Part shown: piece after piece, positions 1-4,833 of the stretch | Layout: every line of letters begins with the position of its first letter | Numbering within the stretch: the first letter of the stretch is position 1 | Source: Erysipelothrix sp. | Lineage (GTDB): Bacteria; Bacillota_I; Bacilli_A; Erysipelotrichales; Erysipelotrichaceae | Direction of reading: 5' to 3' | DNA: 5,763 bases | NCBI GenBank assembly: GCA_030152625.1 | Contig: JASLJD010000141.1 | Location: forward strand, 1 to 5,763 | Position numbers and translations under genes: made by a program | The notes under the pieces: model-generated | Told to the model about the DNA's origin: nothing | What the model saw: only the letters and a program-made list of their open reading frames with translations | Databases searched by the model: none

Positions 1-1
1 T

Positions 2-217
2 TCAGCAGCGAAAACAGGGACTGCACAGGACTTTCATGCTGATTATGAGGGGATTGTCCGCCATAACACATTCATTGCCTATGCACCGTTTGAAGAGCCT
101 GAAGTGGCCGTAAGTTGTGTTGCGCCATATACATATTTAGAAAGTGGTGGCTATCCACTTCAAAACCTATGCACAGTCGTAACAGCCGATGTTTTAGATT
201 ATTATATGCAAAAGTAA
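2..217 (+). CDS. Class B penicillin-binding protein (PBP2/PbpA-like transpeptidase), C-terminal fragment
   Basis: This is the last 71 codons of a gene that enters from the left, read in the frame that ends in TAA at 215-217. Residues 4-9 of the fragment read KTGTAQ, the third active-site box (KTG) of penicillin-binding transpeptidases. It is followed by an HNTFIAYAPFEEPE stretch typical of class B PBPs, where the enzyme strand after KTG leads to the final helix. The active-site SxxK and SxN boxes lie outside the window. The family cross-links peptidoglycan stem peptides on the outer face of the membrane. No PASTA domain follows the transpeptidase domain, so a PBP2/PbpA elongation type fits better than a PASTA-bearing PBP2x, though the subclass is inference. 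No hairpin terminator is visible after the stop; the rpmG promoter begins only a few bases downstream. Confidence 0.9.
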   Translation, partial: SAAKTGTAQDFHADYEGIVRHNTFIAYAPFEEPEVAVSCVAPYTYLESGGYPLQNLCTVVTADVLDYYMQK

Positions 218-224
218 ATAATTA

Positions 225-233
225 TGTTATAAT
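225..233 (+). promoter_or_regulatory. Extended -10 promoter for rpmG
   Basis: TGTTATAAT gives a consensus TATAAT at 228-233 preceded by TG one base upstream, the extended -10 form of a housekeeping sigma promoter. The hexamer 17 nt upstream (205-210, TATGCA) matches TTGACA at only three positions, so the promoter would rely on the extended -10. The predicted start is near 240, giving a leader of about 33 nt to the rpmG ATG. Confidence 0.65.
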
Positions 234-272
234 GACGTAGTGATTATGAATTTAACAATGGAGGTTTAAGAA

Positions 273-422
273 ATGAGACATTTAACAATTCTTGAGTGTA
301 CAGAGTGTGGCGATGAAAATTACCATACAACACGTAATAAGTCGACACAACAAGAGCGCTTAGAAGTTAAGAAATATTGCCCACGTGAGCGCAAGCATAC
401 ATTGCATAGAGAGAAAAAATAA
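273..422 (+). CDS. rpmG: 50S ribosomal protein L33
   Basis: This 49-residue protein is too short for a simple long-ORF scan. It has the L33 layout: a short first strand, a Cys pair C9-T-E-C12, the basic middle with NYHTTRNK, LEVKKY, and the C-terminal YCPRERKHTLHRE block. L33 binds the large ribosomal subunit near the E site. Canonical zinc-binding (C+) L33 has two CxxC pairs; here the second pair is C36-P-R-E39, so three of four cysteines remain. As I recall, some lactobacilli and other Bacillota have the same YCPRE form. The start is set by GGAGGT at 260-265, 7 nt before ATG. The gene has its own promoter upstream and its stop lies in the stem of a terminator, so it probably forms a monocistronic unit. 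Confidence 0.95.
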   Translation: MRHLTILECTECGDENYHTTRNKSTQQERLEVKKYCPRERKHTLHREKK

Positions 423-441
423 GCCGCTAAGGCTTATTTTT
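415..441 (+). terminator. Rho-independent terminator of rpmG, overlapping its stop codon
   Basis: AAAAATAAGCC (415-425) and GGCTTATTTTT (431-441) are perfect 11-bp inverted arms around a 5-nt loop, and the right arm ends in a T run. The rpmG TAA (420-422) is inside the left arm. Because the left arm begins with an A run, the hairpin could also work on the opposite strand. The next start codon is at 449, only 7 nt after the T run. Confidence 0.85.
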
Positions 442-448
442 CATATTC

Positions 449-1096
449 ATGAAAATAAGTAAAAAAGTAATGGGCTATGTCTCAACAAACTCTTATCTTT
501 TGGAAAAAGAAGGAAAAGGCCTTTGGATTGATCCATGCCTTAACCCTGCTAATGACGCCAGTGTTTTACTGGAAGCATCCGAAGGATTAGAGATTGTGGG
601 CATTTTGTTGACACATGGTCATTTCGATCACATCTCTGGTGTCGATCGCTTGGTTGAGGAATTTTCTTGCCCGGTTTATATCCATGAAAAAGAAATTCCT
701 TACCTCAAAGATCCGGAACTGAATCTTTCAGCACAAACACCCGAAAGAATCACGCTTGAATCGGAGGTAATCGGTCTTAAAGAGGGCATCTATCAAATTG
801 ATCCCTTTGAATTTGAGCTGATTCATACTCCTGGCCATACACCTTATTCTGTTTCGTATCTTTTTGAAGATAAACACCTCATTGATGGTGATTTTATTTT
901 CGCTGGCTCGATCGGTCGTACGGATTTTGTGGGTGGATCGATGCAAGATATGGCCAATGCTGTTCGAAGTATCTATGAGCGCTTTGCTGATCATAAAGAA
1001 GATATTATGATTTATCCTGGACATGGCCTTAACAGCCATTTAGCCAGGGAAAAAGAAAACAATCCATATGTCAAGCATTTTTTAGAAGAGTCTTAG
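449..1096 (+). CDS. Metallo-beta-lactamase-fold hydrolase (glyoxalase II / YqgX-like)
   Basis: The 215-residue protein has the full set of metal ligands of the metallo-beta-lactamase fold: H56-x-H58-x-D60-H61 (THGHFDHISG), H130 in HTPGHTPYSVSY, D148 in DGDFIFAGSIGRTD and H192 in YPGHG. Length and the GRTD motif fit the small hydroxyacylglutathione-hydrolase-like group that includes B. subtilis YqgX. That group probably hydrolyses a thioester such as a lactoyl-thiol in methylglyoxal detoxification, but the substrate cannot be read from sequence. It is cytosolic, with no signal peptide or membrane segment. The start fits the family's usual N-terminus (MKIxxxxxGxxxTNxYL), yet there is no recognisable SD: the bases before ATG are the T-tract of the rpmG terminator. 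No promoter was recognised. The gene precedes comGA, as I recall yqgX does near comG in Bacillus. Confidence 0.92.
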   Translation: MKISKKVMGYVSTNSYLLEKEGKGLWIDPCLNPANDASVLLEASEGLEIVGILLTHGHFDHISGVDRLVEEFSCPVYIHEKEIPYLKDPELNLSAQTPERITLESEVIGLKEGIYQIDPFEFELIHTPGHTPYSVSYLFEDKHLIDGDFIFAGSIGRTDFVGGSMQDMANAVRSIYERFADHKEDIMIYPGHGLNSHLAREKENNPYVKHFLEES

Positions 1097-1117
1097 GGAA
1101 AGACTCTTCTTTTTTTT
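1084..1117 (+). terminator. Strong hairpin terminator between the hydrolase gene and comGA
   Basis: AGAAGAGTCTT (1084-1094) and AAGACTCTTCT (1100-1110) form a perfect 11-bp stem with a 5-nt AGGGA loop, followed by a run of eight Ts (1110-1117). The hydrolase stop codon TAG (1094-1096) sits at the stem-loop boundary. comGA ATG follows at 1122, so this hairpin separates comG from its upstream neighbour or controls read-through into it. Confidence 0.9.
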
Positions 1118-1121
1118 ATTT

Positions 1122-2024
1122 ATGACTATGAAGACACAATTATTATTGGACCAAGTATTTCAAAAAATTGTTCGTTATAAAGTGAGTGATGTACATTTTA
1201 AACTCCAAGCTAAGGAAAAGGAGGTGGAATTAATTTATCGTCGTCACAAACATTATCTTGCTAAAGAAAATCAACCTAAGGAGATTTATGAACTCTTAAA
1301 ATACTACAGCGGTCTAGAGTTGATTGAGTTTCAAATTCCACAAACTGGAAGTTTTTCCTATATCATACATGATAAAAAATACATGTTTAGGCTTTCAGTC
1401 ATGGAAAACTTTCTTCTTAAAACAGCCGTTTTAAGGACATTAAATCTTAAGACTTTTAAAAATCTAAAGGAATGTGTGCAAGATAACGCTGTTTATGAAA
1501 GAATTCTTCAGTTTAGCTATCATGATCATGGTCTATTCTTATTTTGTGGACCAACAGGTTCAGGAAAATCAACCACTTTACACTATTTTTTAAAAGACTT
1601 AAAAAATAGACAGTGTTATTGTTTAGATTCACCAATCGAAATCTATGACGATGATTTAATTCAAATCGAATTAGGAAAACATTTAAAAATGCACGATGCC
1701 TTGGACCAACTTCTTCGTCACGATCCGGATGTGATTGCTTTTGGTGAAATCCGCAATGAATATGAAATGGCTTGTTTAAGACGAGCGGCTCTTAGTGGTC
1801 ATTTTGTTTGTGCAAGCATTCATGCAGGGAACATTCATGAATTACTTGCAAGACTTTACGACTTAGGTGCTCGTCAGTATGAGCTCTATCACAGCCTTAA
1901 AGGCGTTGTCTTTCAAACAATGAGGTGGGATAAAAATGAGGAAAAAGCAAAAGTTCAATTTGAAGTCCATCTTTCCCAAGATCTCCAGGAAAAAATCTTA
2001 TTTGACGCTGAAACTCATCGATGA
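1122..2024 (+). CDS. comGA: ComGA, competence pseudopilus assembly ATPase
   Basis: The 300-residue protein is a PilB/GspE-family secretion ATPase that powers assembly of the DNA-uptake pseudopilus from the cytosolic face. Visible motifs are Walker A GPTGSGKST (143-151), an Asp-box region CLDSPIEI (168-175), Walker B DPDVIAFGEIR (201-211) and the His box GHFVCASIHAGN (226-237). Length is close to streptococcal ComGA (about 310) and shorter than Bacillus ComGA (about 356). There is no tetracysteine zinc motif. Two motif positions differ from the usual form: the Asp box has DSPIE where EDP(V/I)E is normal, and GEIR is followed by N, not D. The start could be ATG 1122 or ATG 1128; neither has an SD, since the T-tract of the preceding terminator occupies that space. 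The 3' end overlaps comGB by 89 nt. No promoter or competence-factor box was recognised. Confidence 0.95.
   Translation: MTMKTQLLLDQVFQKIVRYKVSDVHFKLQAKEKEVELIYRRHKHYLAKENQPKEIYELLKYYSGLELIEFQIPQTGSFSYIIHDKKYMFRLSVMENFLLKTAVLRTLNLKTFKNLKECVQDNAVYERILQFSYHDHGLFLFCGPTGSGKSTTLHYFLKDLKNRQCYCLDSPIEIYDDDLIQIELGKHLKMHDALDQLLRHDPDVIAFGEIRNEYEMACLRRAALSGHFVCASIHAGNIHELLARLYDLGARQYELYHSLKGVVFQTMRWDKNEEKAKVQFEVHLSQDLQEKILFDAETHR
1922..1928 (+). promoter_or_regulatory. Internal ribosome binding site for comGB inside comGA
   Basis: GAGGTGG at 1922-1928 lies 7 nt before ATG 1936. It is the strongest SD match near any possible comGB start and fixes that start within the comGA coding region. Ribosomes translating comGA must cross this site, so the two genes probably affect each other's translation. 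Confidence 0.75.
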
Positions 2025-2892
2025 TTACTTGCAAGCAGGTTTACCTTTCCAGGTCATGCGCAAGCACTTATCGCTTAAAGAGAAGAATTTAGCTGAAGTT
2101 CTTGAAAAGGAAAATAAGTTTTTGTATCACGATTTAAAAGATTGGCTTCCCTTGCAGCTAATTTTTAAATTGCATGTCTGTGACAAAGAGTGGAAAGAAA
2201 AATTTAAACAACTTTTTTGGCAGTCCTTTTCTTATCCTTTGCTCTTGTTCTTTTCTTATTGTATCTTGTTTCTACTTTATCGACTAAAAATAACGCCGGT
2301 TCTTTTGGAACAGTTTTCTTTTTTTAAAACAGAAACCTTTCCAAAGTCTTTTACTTATTTAAATGTTTTTCACCAAGTGAATATGCTTATCGTTATTTCA
2401 GGGATTCTTTTTGTTTTCCTCCTCTTCAAAGCGAAGGATTTGCGCATGAGTTTTTATACTTATTTCCAATCAATTTTCCCCCAAAACCCTCTGACTGTCT
2501 GTGTAAATCATCATTTCGTGCTCCTTTGGTCGCAGTTAGCTGAAAATGCTCTGAGCAGTCCTCAAGCTATGAAGGTTTTACGAACGAAATCCTTTGCTAC
2601 ACATGTTTCCTGGCTTGCTTTTCAAGTTGAGTCCAGCTTAGAAACAGATGCTTCTTTTGCGAATCATCATTTGGATGATCTTCTTGCTTATATGATTAAA
2701 GCGAAGGATTTAGAAACAAACTATAAAGATGTTTTTCCACGTTACCTTCAATTAAATAGAGCACGCATCCATTATTTCTTTAATCTCAGCGCTAAAATAA
2801 CGAAGGTTTGGATAATCTTTTTGTTAACATGCATGATCTATCAGTACTATATGAGTTTTTATATACCTTTACAATTTTGGGAGGTTTTATGA
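1936..2892 (+). CDS. comGB: ComGB, inner-membrane platform protein of the competence pseudopilus
   Basis: The 318-residue protein is a PilC/GspF-type (T2SF) platform protein, close in length to Bacillus ComGB (about 323). A basic N-terminus (KISRKKSYLTLKLIDDYLQAGLP) is followed by the family's cytosolic helical domain. Three hydrophobic segments lie at about 98-117, 148-165 and 289-311, the standard three-pass layout. The second half carries the weaker T2SF repeat (HHFVLLWSQLAENALSSPQAMKVL). ComGB is thought to anchor ComGA and move pilin subunits from the membrane into the fibre. ATG 1936 is chosen for its GAGGTGG site and because the next in-frame ATG (2056) would cut into the conserved N-terminal region. 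It overlaps comGA by 89 nt and comGC by 4 nt (ATGA). It is more Phe/Leu/Tyr-rich than its neighbours, as expected for this family. Confidence 0.93.
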   Translation: MRKKQKFNLKSIFPKISRKKSYLTLKLIDDYLQAGLPFQVMRKHLSLKEKNLAEVLEKENKFLYHDLKDWLPLQLIFKLHVCDKEWKEKFKQLFWQSFSYPLLLFFSYCILFLLYRLKITPVLLEQFSFFKTETFPKSFTYLNVFHQVNMLIVISGILFVFLLFKAKDLRMSFYTYFQSIFPQNPLTVCVNHHFVLLWSQLAENALSSPQAMKVLRTKSFATHVSWLAFQVESSLETDASFANHHLDDLLAYMIKAKDLETNYKDVFPRYLQLNRARIHYFFNLSAKITKVWIIFLLTCMIYQYYMSFYIPLQFWEVL

Positions 2893-3188
2893 GGAAAAAC
2901 GCATTCACTGTTATGGAAATGGTTATTGTAATGTTAATTGTTGCTGTTTTATTTTTACTAACAATACCCAATATACGTAAAACATTGAATATTGTGGAGG
3001 ATCGGTCCTGCGAGGCTCAAAAGAAATTAGTCGATGCCGCTATTTTACAATATCGTTTAAAAAATGATGAAGATCCACAATCTATCGATGAACTGGTACA
3101 AGAAGGTCTTTTGACGGAGCGACAAACACTGTGCTTCGATAAAACACCTTTGAGTATTGTTGATGGACAGGCGGTAATTCATGATTAA
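2889..3188 (+). CDS. comGC: ComGC, major competence pseudopilin
   Basis: The 99-residue protein is the main subunit of the DNA-uptake pseudopilus. The class III leader is RKNA^FTVME: cleavage by prepilin peptidase (ComC) after A5 would leave F as residue +1 with Glu at +5, followed by a hydrophobic helix to about residue 27. Cys41 (SCEAQ) and Cys82 (TLCFD) sit where I recall the two cysteines of B. subtilis ComGC, which form an intramolecular disulfide with help from BdbC/BdbD; a disulfide here is inference. The IDELVQEGLL segment matches the family's xxDLxxEGY block. GGGAGG (2879-2884) lies 4 nt before ATG 2889, which overlaps the comGB stop as ATGA. An upstream in-frame ATG at 2808 only reads comGB sequence in another frame. 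It overlaps comGD by 8 nt. Confidence 0.95.
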   Translation: MRKNAFTVMEMVIVMLIVAVLFLLTIPNIRKTLNIVEDRSCEAQKKLVDAAILQYRLKNDEDPQSIDELVQEGLLTERQTLCFDKTPLSIVDGQAVIHD

Positions 3189-3498
3189 AAAAGCTTTCAC
3201 ATTAAAAAGCTTTTGTTTAAAACTCTTGTTCTTATCACTTATCCCAGGGATCAGTTTACATTTAATGAAACCTGCTTTTATTTGCGATGAGAATCCAAGT
3301 TTTTATCAAATTGAGGCCATGGCAAAAAGAGAGCGGGTTTGCATGAAAGAAGATCTTTGTTTCAATGCAAACGGTAATATTAATCATGCACAAAGCAGTC
3401 AAAGAAGTACTTATCAATTAGGATTTGGGAGGTGGAGTGGTCATTTTAGAGATTCTTTTAACTTTATTCATTTTGATGATGAGCGCTGGCTTGATTGA
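3181..3498 (+). CDS. comGD: ComGD, minor competence pseudopilin (atypical N-terminus)
   Basis: The 105-residue product is assigned to ComGD by position after comGC, by the prepilin-like start KKA^FTL, and by a C-terminal pattern LCFNANGNINHAQ...YQLGFGRW that resembles the ComGD block FNxxGxxNxxG...LGxGR. It should sit in the membrane before processing and form part of the minor-pilin complex. Two things are odd. The residue at +5 after the predicted cleavage site (A5^F6) is Ser10, not Glu, and the following helix carries Lys9 and Lys14. The last 20 or so residues (after YQLGFGRW) are encoded in DNA that also encodes comGE in another frame, and may be a non-conserved tail. AGGCGG (3169-3174) lies 6 nt before ATG. 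The whole protein is shorter than typical ComGD (about 130-145). Confidence 0.75.
   Translation: MIKKAFTLKSFCLKLLFLSLIPGISLHLMKPAFICDENPSFYQIEAMAKRERVCMKEDLCFNANGNINHAQSSQRSTYQLGFGRWSGHFRDSFNFIHFDDERWLD
3428..3433 (+). promoter_or_regulatory. Ribosome binding site of the short comGE
   Basis: GGAGGT, inside a longer purine-rich GGGAGGTGGA run, ends 4 nt before GTG 3437. The spacing equals that of comGC (GGGAGG then 4 nt). It lies within comGD and is the main evidence that the 27-codon ORF is translated. Confidence 0.65.
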
Positions 3499-3520
3499 AA
3501 TGGCCTATCAGCTTCTATGA
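3437..3520 (+). CDS. comGE: Very short ComGE-like pseudopilin (N-terminal helix only)
   Basis: This 27-codon ORF starts with GTG and reads VVILEILLTLFI...MAYQLL before TGA. It resembles the pilin hydrophobic helix, with Glu at position 5, and is close to the VILLEAVVALAI type start I recall for streptococcal ComGE. It occupies the comGE slot between comGD and comGF. Usual ComGE proteins have about 100 residues, so the soluble domain is absent. An SD (3428-3433) precedes GTG 3437; an in-frame TTG at 3425 would add a GGG^V leader with a plausible prepilin cleavage site, but it has no well-spaced SD. The ORF overlaps comGD by 62 nt in another frame and shares ATGA with comGF, which has no good SD of its own. 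It could be a working mini-pilin, a relic, or a translation-coupling leader. Confidence 0.55.
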   Translation: MVILEILLTLFILMMSAGLIEMAYQLL

Positions 3521-3909
3521 AGAAAAGCGCTTTTTTACTAGCAGAAGAGTTCTTAAAACTGGCTTTGAGCTTTTTCCTTTTGAAGTTTTTAAATTTGGTC
3601 TTCATTTTAATCTATCAATATCCTTGGCCGTCAGCTTCTCAATGGAGTATCTTTCAAAGACAGTTCAGACAAATTATGCAAAGGGCAAGCCTTCATACTT
3701 GTGACTATCCTTTAGCAATTTCTTATCGAAATAAAATTTTTGAAATCGAAGTGGATGATAAAAACCGCCTCGTCAAGCGCCCCGGTTATGAAATTTTGAT
3801 GTATGACATTGATTTCTTCGATGTTGATGCGTATCCAGAAGGCGAGTGCAATCTTTACATTTACCATGATGGGAAGGAGTTTCACTTATCTATCGATGAT
3901 GAAAATTAA
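3517..3909 (+). CDS. comGF: ComGF, minor competence pseudopilin
   Basis: The 130-residue protein has a prepilin start MKKSA^FLLAE with Glu at +5 (residue 10 of the precursor), then a hydrophobic helix to about residue 33. The C-terminal half has the ComGF signature region: IFEIEVDDKNRLVKRPGYE followed by ILMYDIDFFDV, matching the xR...GxxPxxxxVxxxxF block of the family. It should be a membrane-inserted minor subunit of the pseudopilus, working with ComGD, ComGE and ComGG. ATG 3517 overlaps the TGA of the short comGE (ATGA), and the bases upstream (CTATCAGCTTCT) hold no SD, so its translation probably depends on ribosomes finishing comGE. It overlaps comGG by 11-14 nt. Confidence 0.85.
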   Translation: MKKSAFLLAEEFLKLALSFFLLKFLNLVFILIYQYPWPSASQWSIFQRQFRQIMQRASLHTCDYPLAISYRNKIFEIEVDDKNRLVKRPGYEILMYDIDFFDVDAYPEGECNLYIYHDGKEFHLSIDDEN

Positions 3910-4213
3910 TACCCCCTTACTTTTTGCACTGATGATTTTCATGCTCAGTCTAGAATTTGCGCAAAATGTTTTAGAAGAACAAGATAAATTGTTTAAGTCA
4001 AAAGAATTCTTAAAAGTCATTGATCAGCATTTAGACTTGGAACACTGTGTCTTTAAACAAATCCGAAAAGGGGTAAGGGAAGGAGTCTGTGAGGGCGGAA
4101 CATTTCAACGGAAAGAGCAGAAAGTCTACATAAACAGCGAGAATCCACTTACAAATTCTCAAGTTTATGATATAATGGAAGACGAAAGTTTTATTTGGAG
4201 GCGAAAAGAATGA
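3896..4213 (+). CDS. comGG: ComGG, minor competence pseudopilin-like protein
   Basis: The 105-residue product (104 if ATG 3899 is used) fills the comGG position. It has an N-terminal hydrophobic segment at about residues 6-22 (INTPLLFALMIFMLSLEF) followed by a charged helix (AQNVLEEQDKLFKSKEF) and a soluble domain. That is the ComGG plan; ComGG proteins usually lack the classic pilin Glu+5 and diverge strongly, so the call rests mostly on position and topology. Two cysteines (C51, C65) are present; a disulfide is possible but unproven. The nearest SD-like run, GGAAGGAG (3872-3879), is 16 nt or more from the ATG, too far for normal use, so coupling to comGF (14-nt overlap) is likely. The 3' end contains the efp promoter and SD, and its TGA overlaps the efp ATG. 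Confidence 0.75.
   Translation: MMKINTPLLFALMIFMLSLEFAQNVLEEQDKLFKSKEFLKVIDQHLDLEHCVFKQIRKGVREGVCEGGTFQRKEQKVYINSENPLTNSQVYDIMEDESFIWRRKE
4148..4176 (+). promoter_or_regulatory. efp promoter inside comGG
   Basis: CTTACA (4148-4153, four of six matches to TTGACA), a 17-nt spacer, and TATAAT (4171-4176) preceded by TG at 4168-4169 make a good housekeeping promoter. The predicted start is near 4183, giving a leader of about 27 nt to the efp ATG. This would let the essential-type gene efp be expressed when comG is silent. Confidence 0.7.
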
Positions 4214-4767
4214 TTTCATCAAATGATTTAAGAGGCGGTATGTCAATTGTCCATGATAATAATTTATATCAAGTTTTGGATACATCGCAAAACAAATCCG
4301 CTCGAAGTCAAATGATTGTAAAGGTTAAAGTTCGTAATATGCGAACTGGCGCAATTGTAGAATTAAACTTTACAGGTGGCGATAAAGTCAAACGTGCCCA
4401 TATTGACAAGCGAGATATGCAATATCTTTACGATGATGGTGATAGTCTTGTTTTCATGGATCAAGAAAACTATGAGCAAGTTTCGATTCCCAAAGATCGT
4501 TTGGAATGGGAACTTAATTTCATGATAGAAAACCAAGATTTGACGGTTATTTTCTACGAATCAGAGGTTCTTGGTGTAAGTTTACCCGAAAAGATTACAC
4601 TTGAGGTTACAGAAGCTGAACCGGGTGTAAAAGGCGATACTGCTACGAATGCTCAAAAGAATGCCGTCGTTCAAACAGGTTTTGAAGTGCGTGTTCCACT
4701 TTTTGTTGAACGTGGTGACAAAATTATTTTGAGCACAAGCGATGGTAAATATATCAGTAGAGCCTAA
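4210..4767 (+). CDS. efp: Translation elongation factor P
   Basis: The 185-residue protein matches EF-P over its full standard length, from MISSNDLRGGM to the family ending SDGKYISRA. Three beta-barrel domains are recognisable: the KOW-like N-domain, the OB domain with YESEVLGVSLPEKITLEV, and the C-domain after EAEPGVKGDTAT. EF-P binds between the ribosomal P and E sites and relieves stalling at polyproline stretches. The loop that reaches the peptidyl-transferase centre normally reads KPGKG; here it is NKSARSQ, placing Arg at residue 32, where Lys is usual in Bacillota. GGAGG (4197-4201) lies 8 nt before ATG 4210, which overlaps the comGG stop as ATGA. An upstream in-frame TTG at 4195 would overlap the SD and is rejected. 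It has its own promoter and can also receive comG read-through. Confidence 0.97.
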   Translation: MISSNDLRGGMSIVHDNNLYQVLDTSQNKSARSQMIVKVKVRNMRTGAIVELNFTGGDKVKRAHIDKRDMQYLYDDGDSLVFMDQENYEQVSIPKDRLEWELNFMIENQDLTVIFYESEVLGVSLPEKITLEVTEAEPGVKGDTATNAQKNAVVQTGFEVRVPLFVERGDKIILSTSDGKYISRA

Positions 4768-4773
4768 AAAAAT

Positions 4774-4803
4774 AAGAAGCTTGCATTATCAAGCTTCTTT
4801 TTA
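4774..4803 (+). terminator. Rho-independent terminator after efp
   Basis: AAGAAGCTTG (4774-4783) and CAAGCTTCTT (4790-4799) form a perfect 10-bp stem around a 6-nt loop, followed by a T run (4798-4802). It lies 7 nt after the efp stop and closes the comG-efp transcription unit. Confidence 0.88.
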
Positions 4804-4833
4804 ATTGTTTTACTGTTCATCGGATTGAAACTT

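Noticed and set aside
984..1011. Possible comG promoter TTGCTG-16-TATGAT inside the hydrolase gene
   Set aside because: The -35 matches only three of six, and a strong terminator (1084-1117) lies between it and comGA, so it is not convincing.
728..1039. 103-codon open frame on the minus strand
   Set aside because: It lies wholly inside the hydrolase gene, which has all its metal-binding motifs; the antisense product has no recognisable features and no SD.
1218..1227. Near-perfect SD AAGGAGGTGG inside comGA
   Set aside because: It arises from the codons AAG GAG GTG (Lys-Glu-Val), and no ATG, GTG or TTG follows at usable spacing in any frame.
3495..3704. 69-codon + strand frame starting MKWPISFYEE
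   Set aside because: It is an out-of-frame shadow of comGF, whose product matches the family; it has no SD.
3803..3898. Upstream in-frame start for comGG
   Set aside because: The extra residues are comGF read in another frame, and no upstream ATG has a properly spaced SD; the hydrophobic pilin-like segment begins just after 3896.
4031..4285. 84-codon open frame on the minus strand across comGG and efp
   Set aside because: It is antisense to two well-supported genes and has no promoter, SD or family resemblance.
4825..4830. TTGAAA as -35 of the ribU promoter
   Set aside because: It is only 6 nt from the -10 TATAAT; a -35 must lie about 17 nt away. The extended -10 explains the promoter better.
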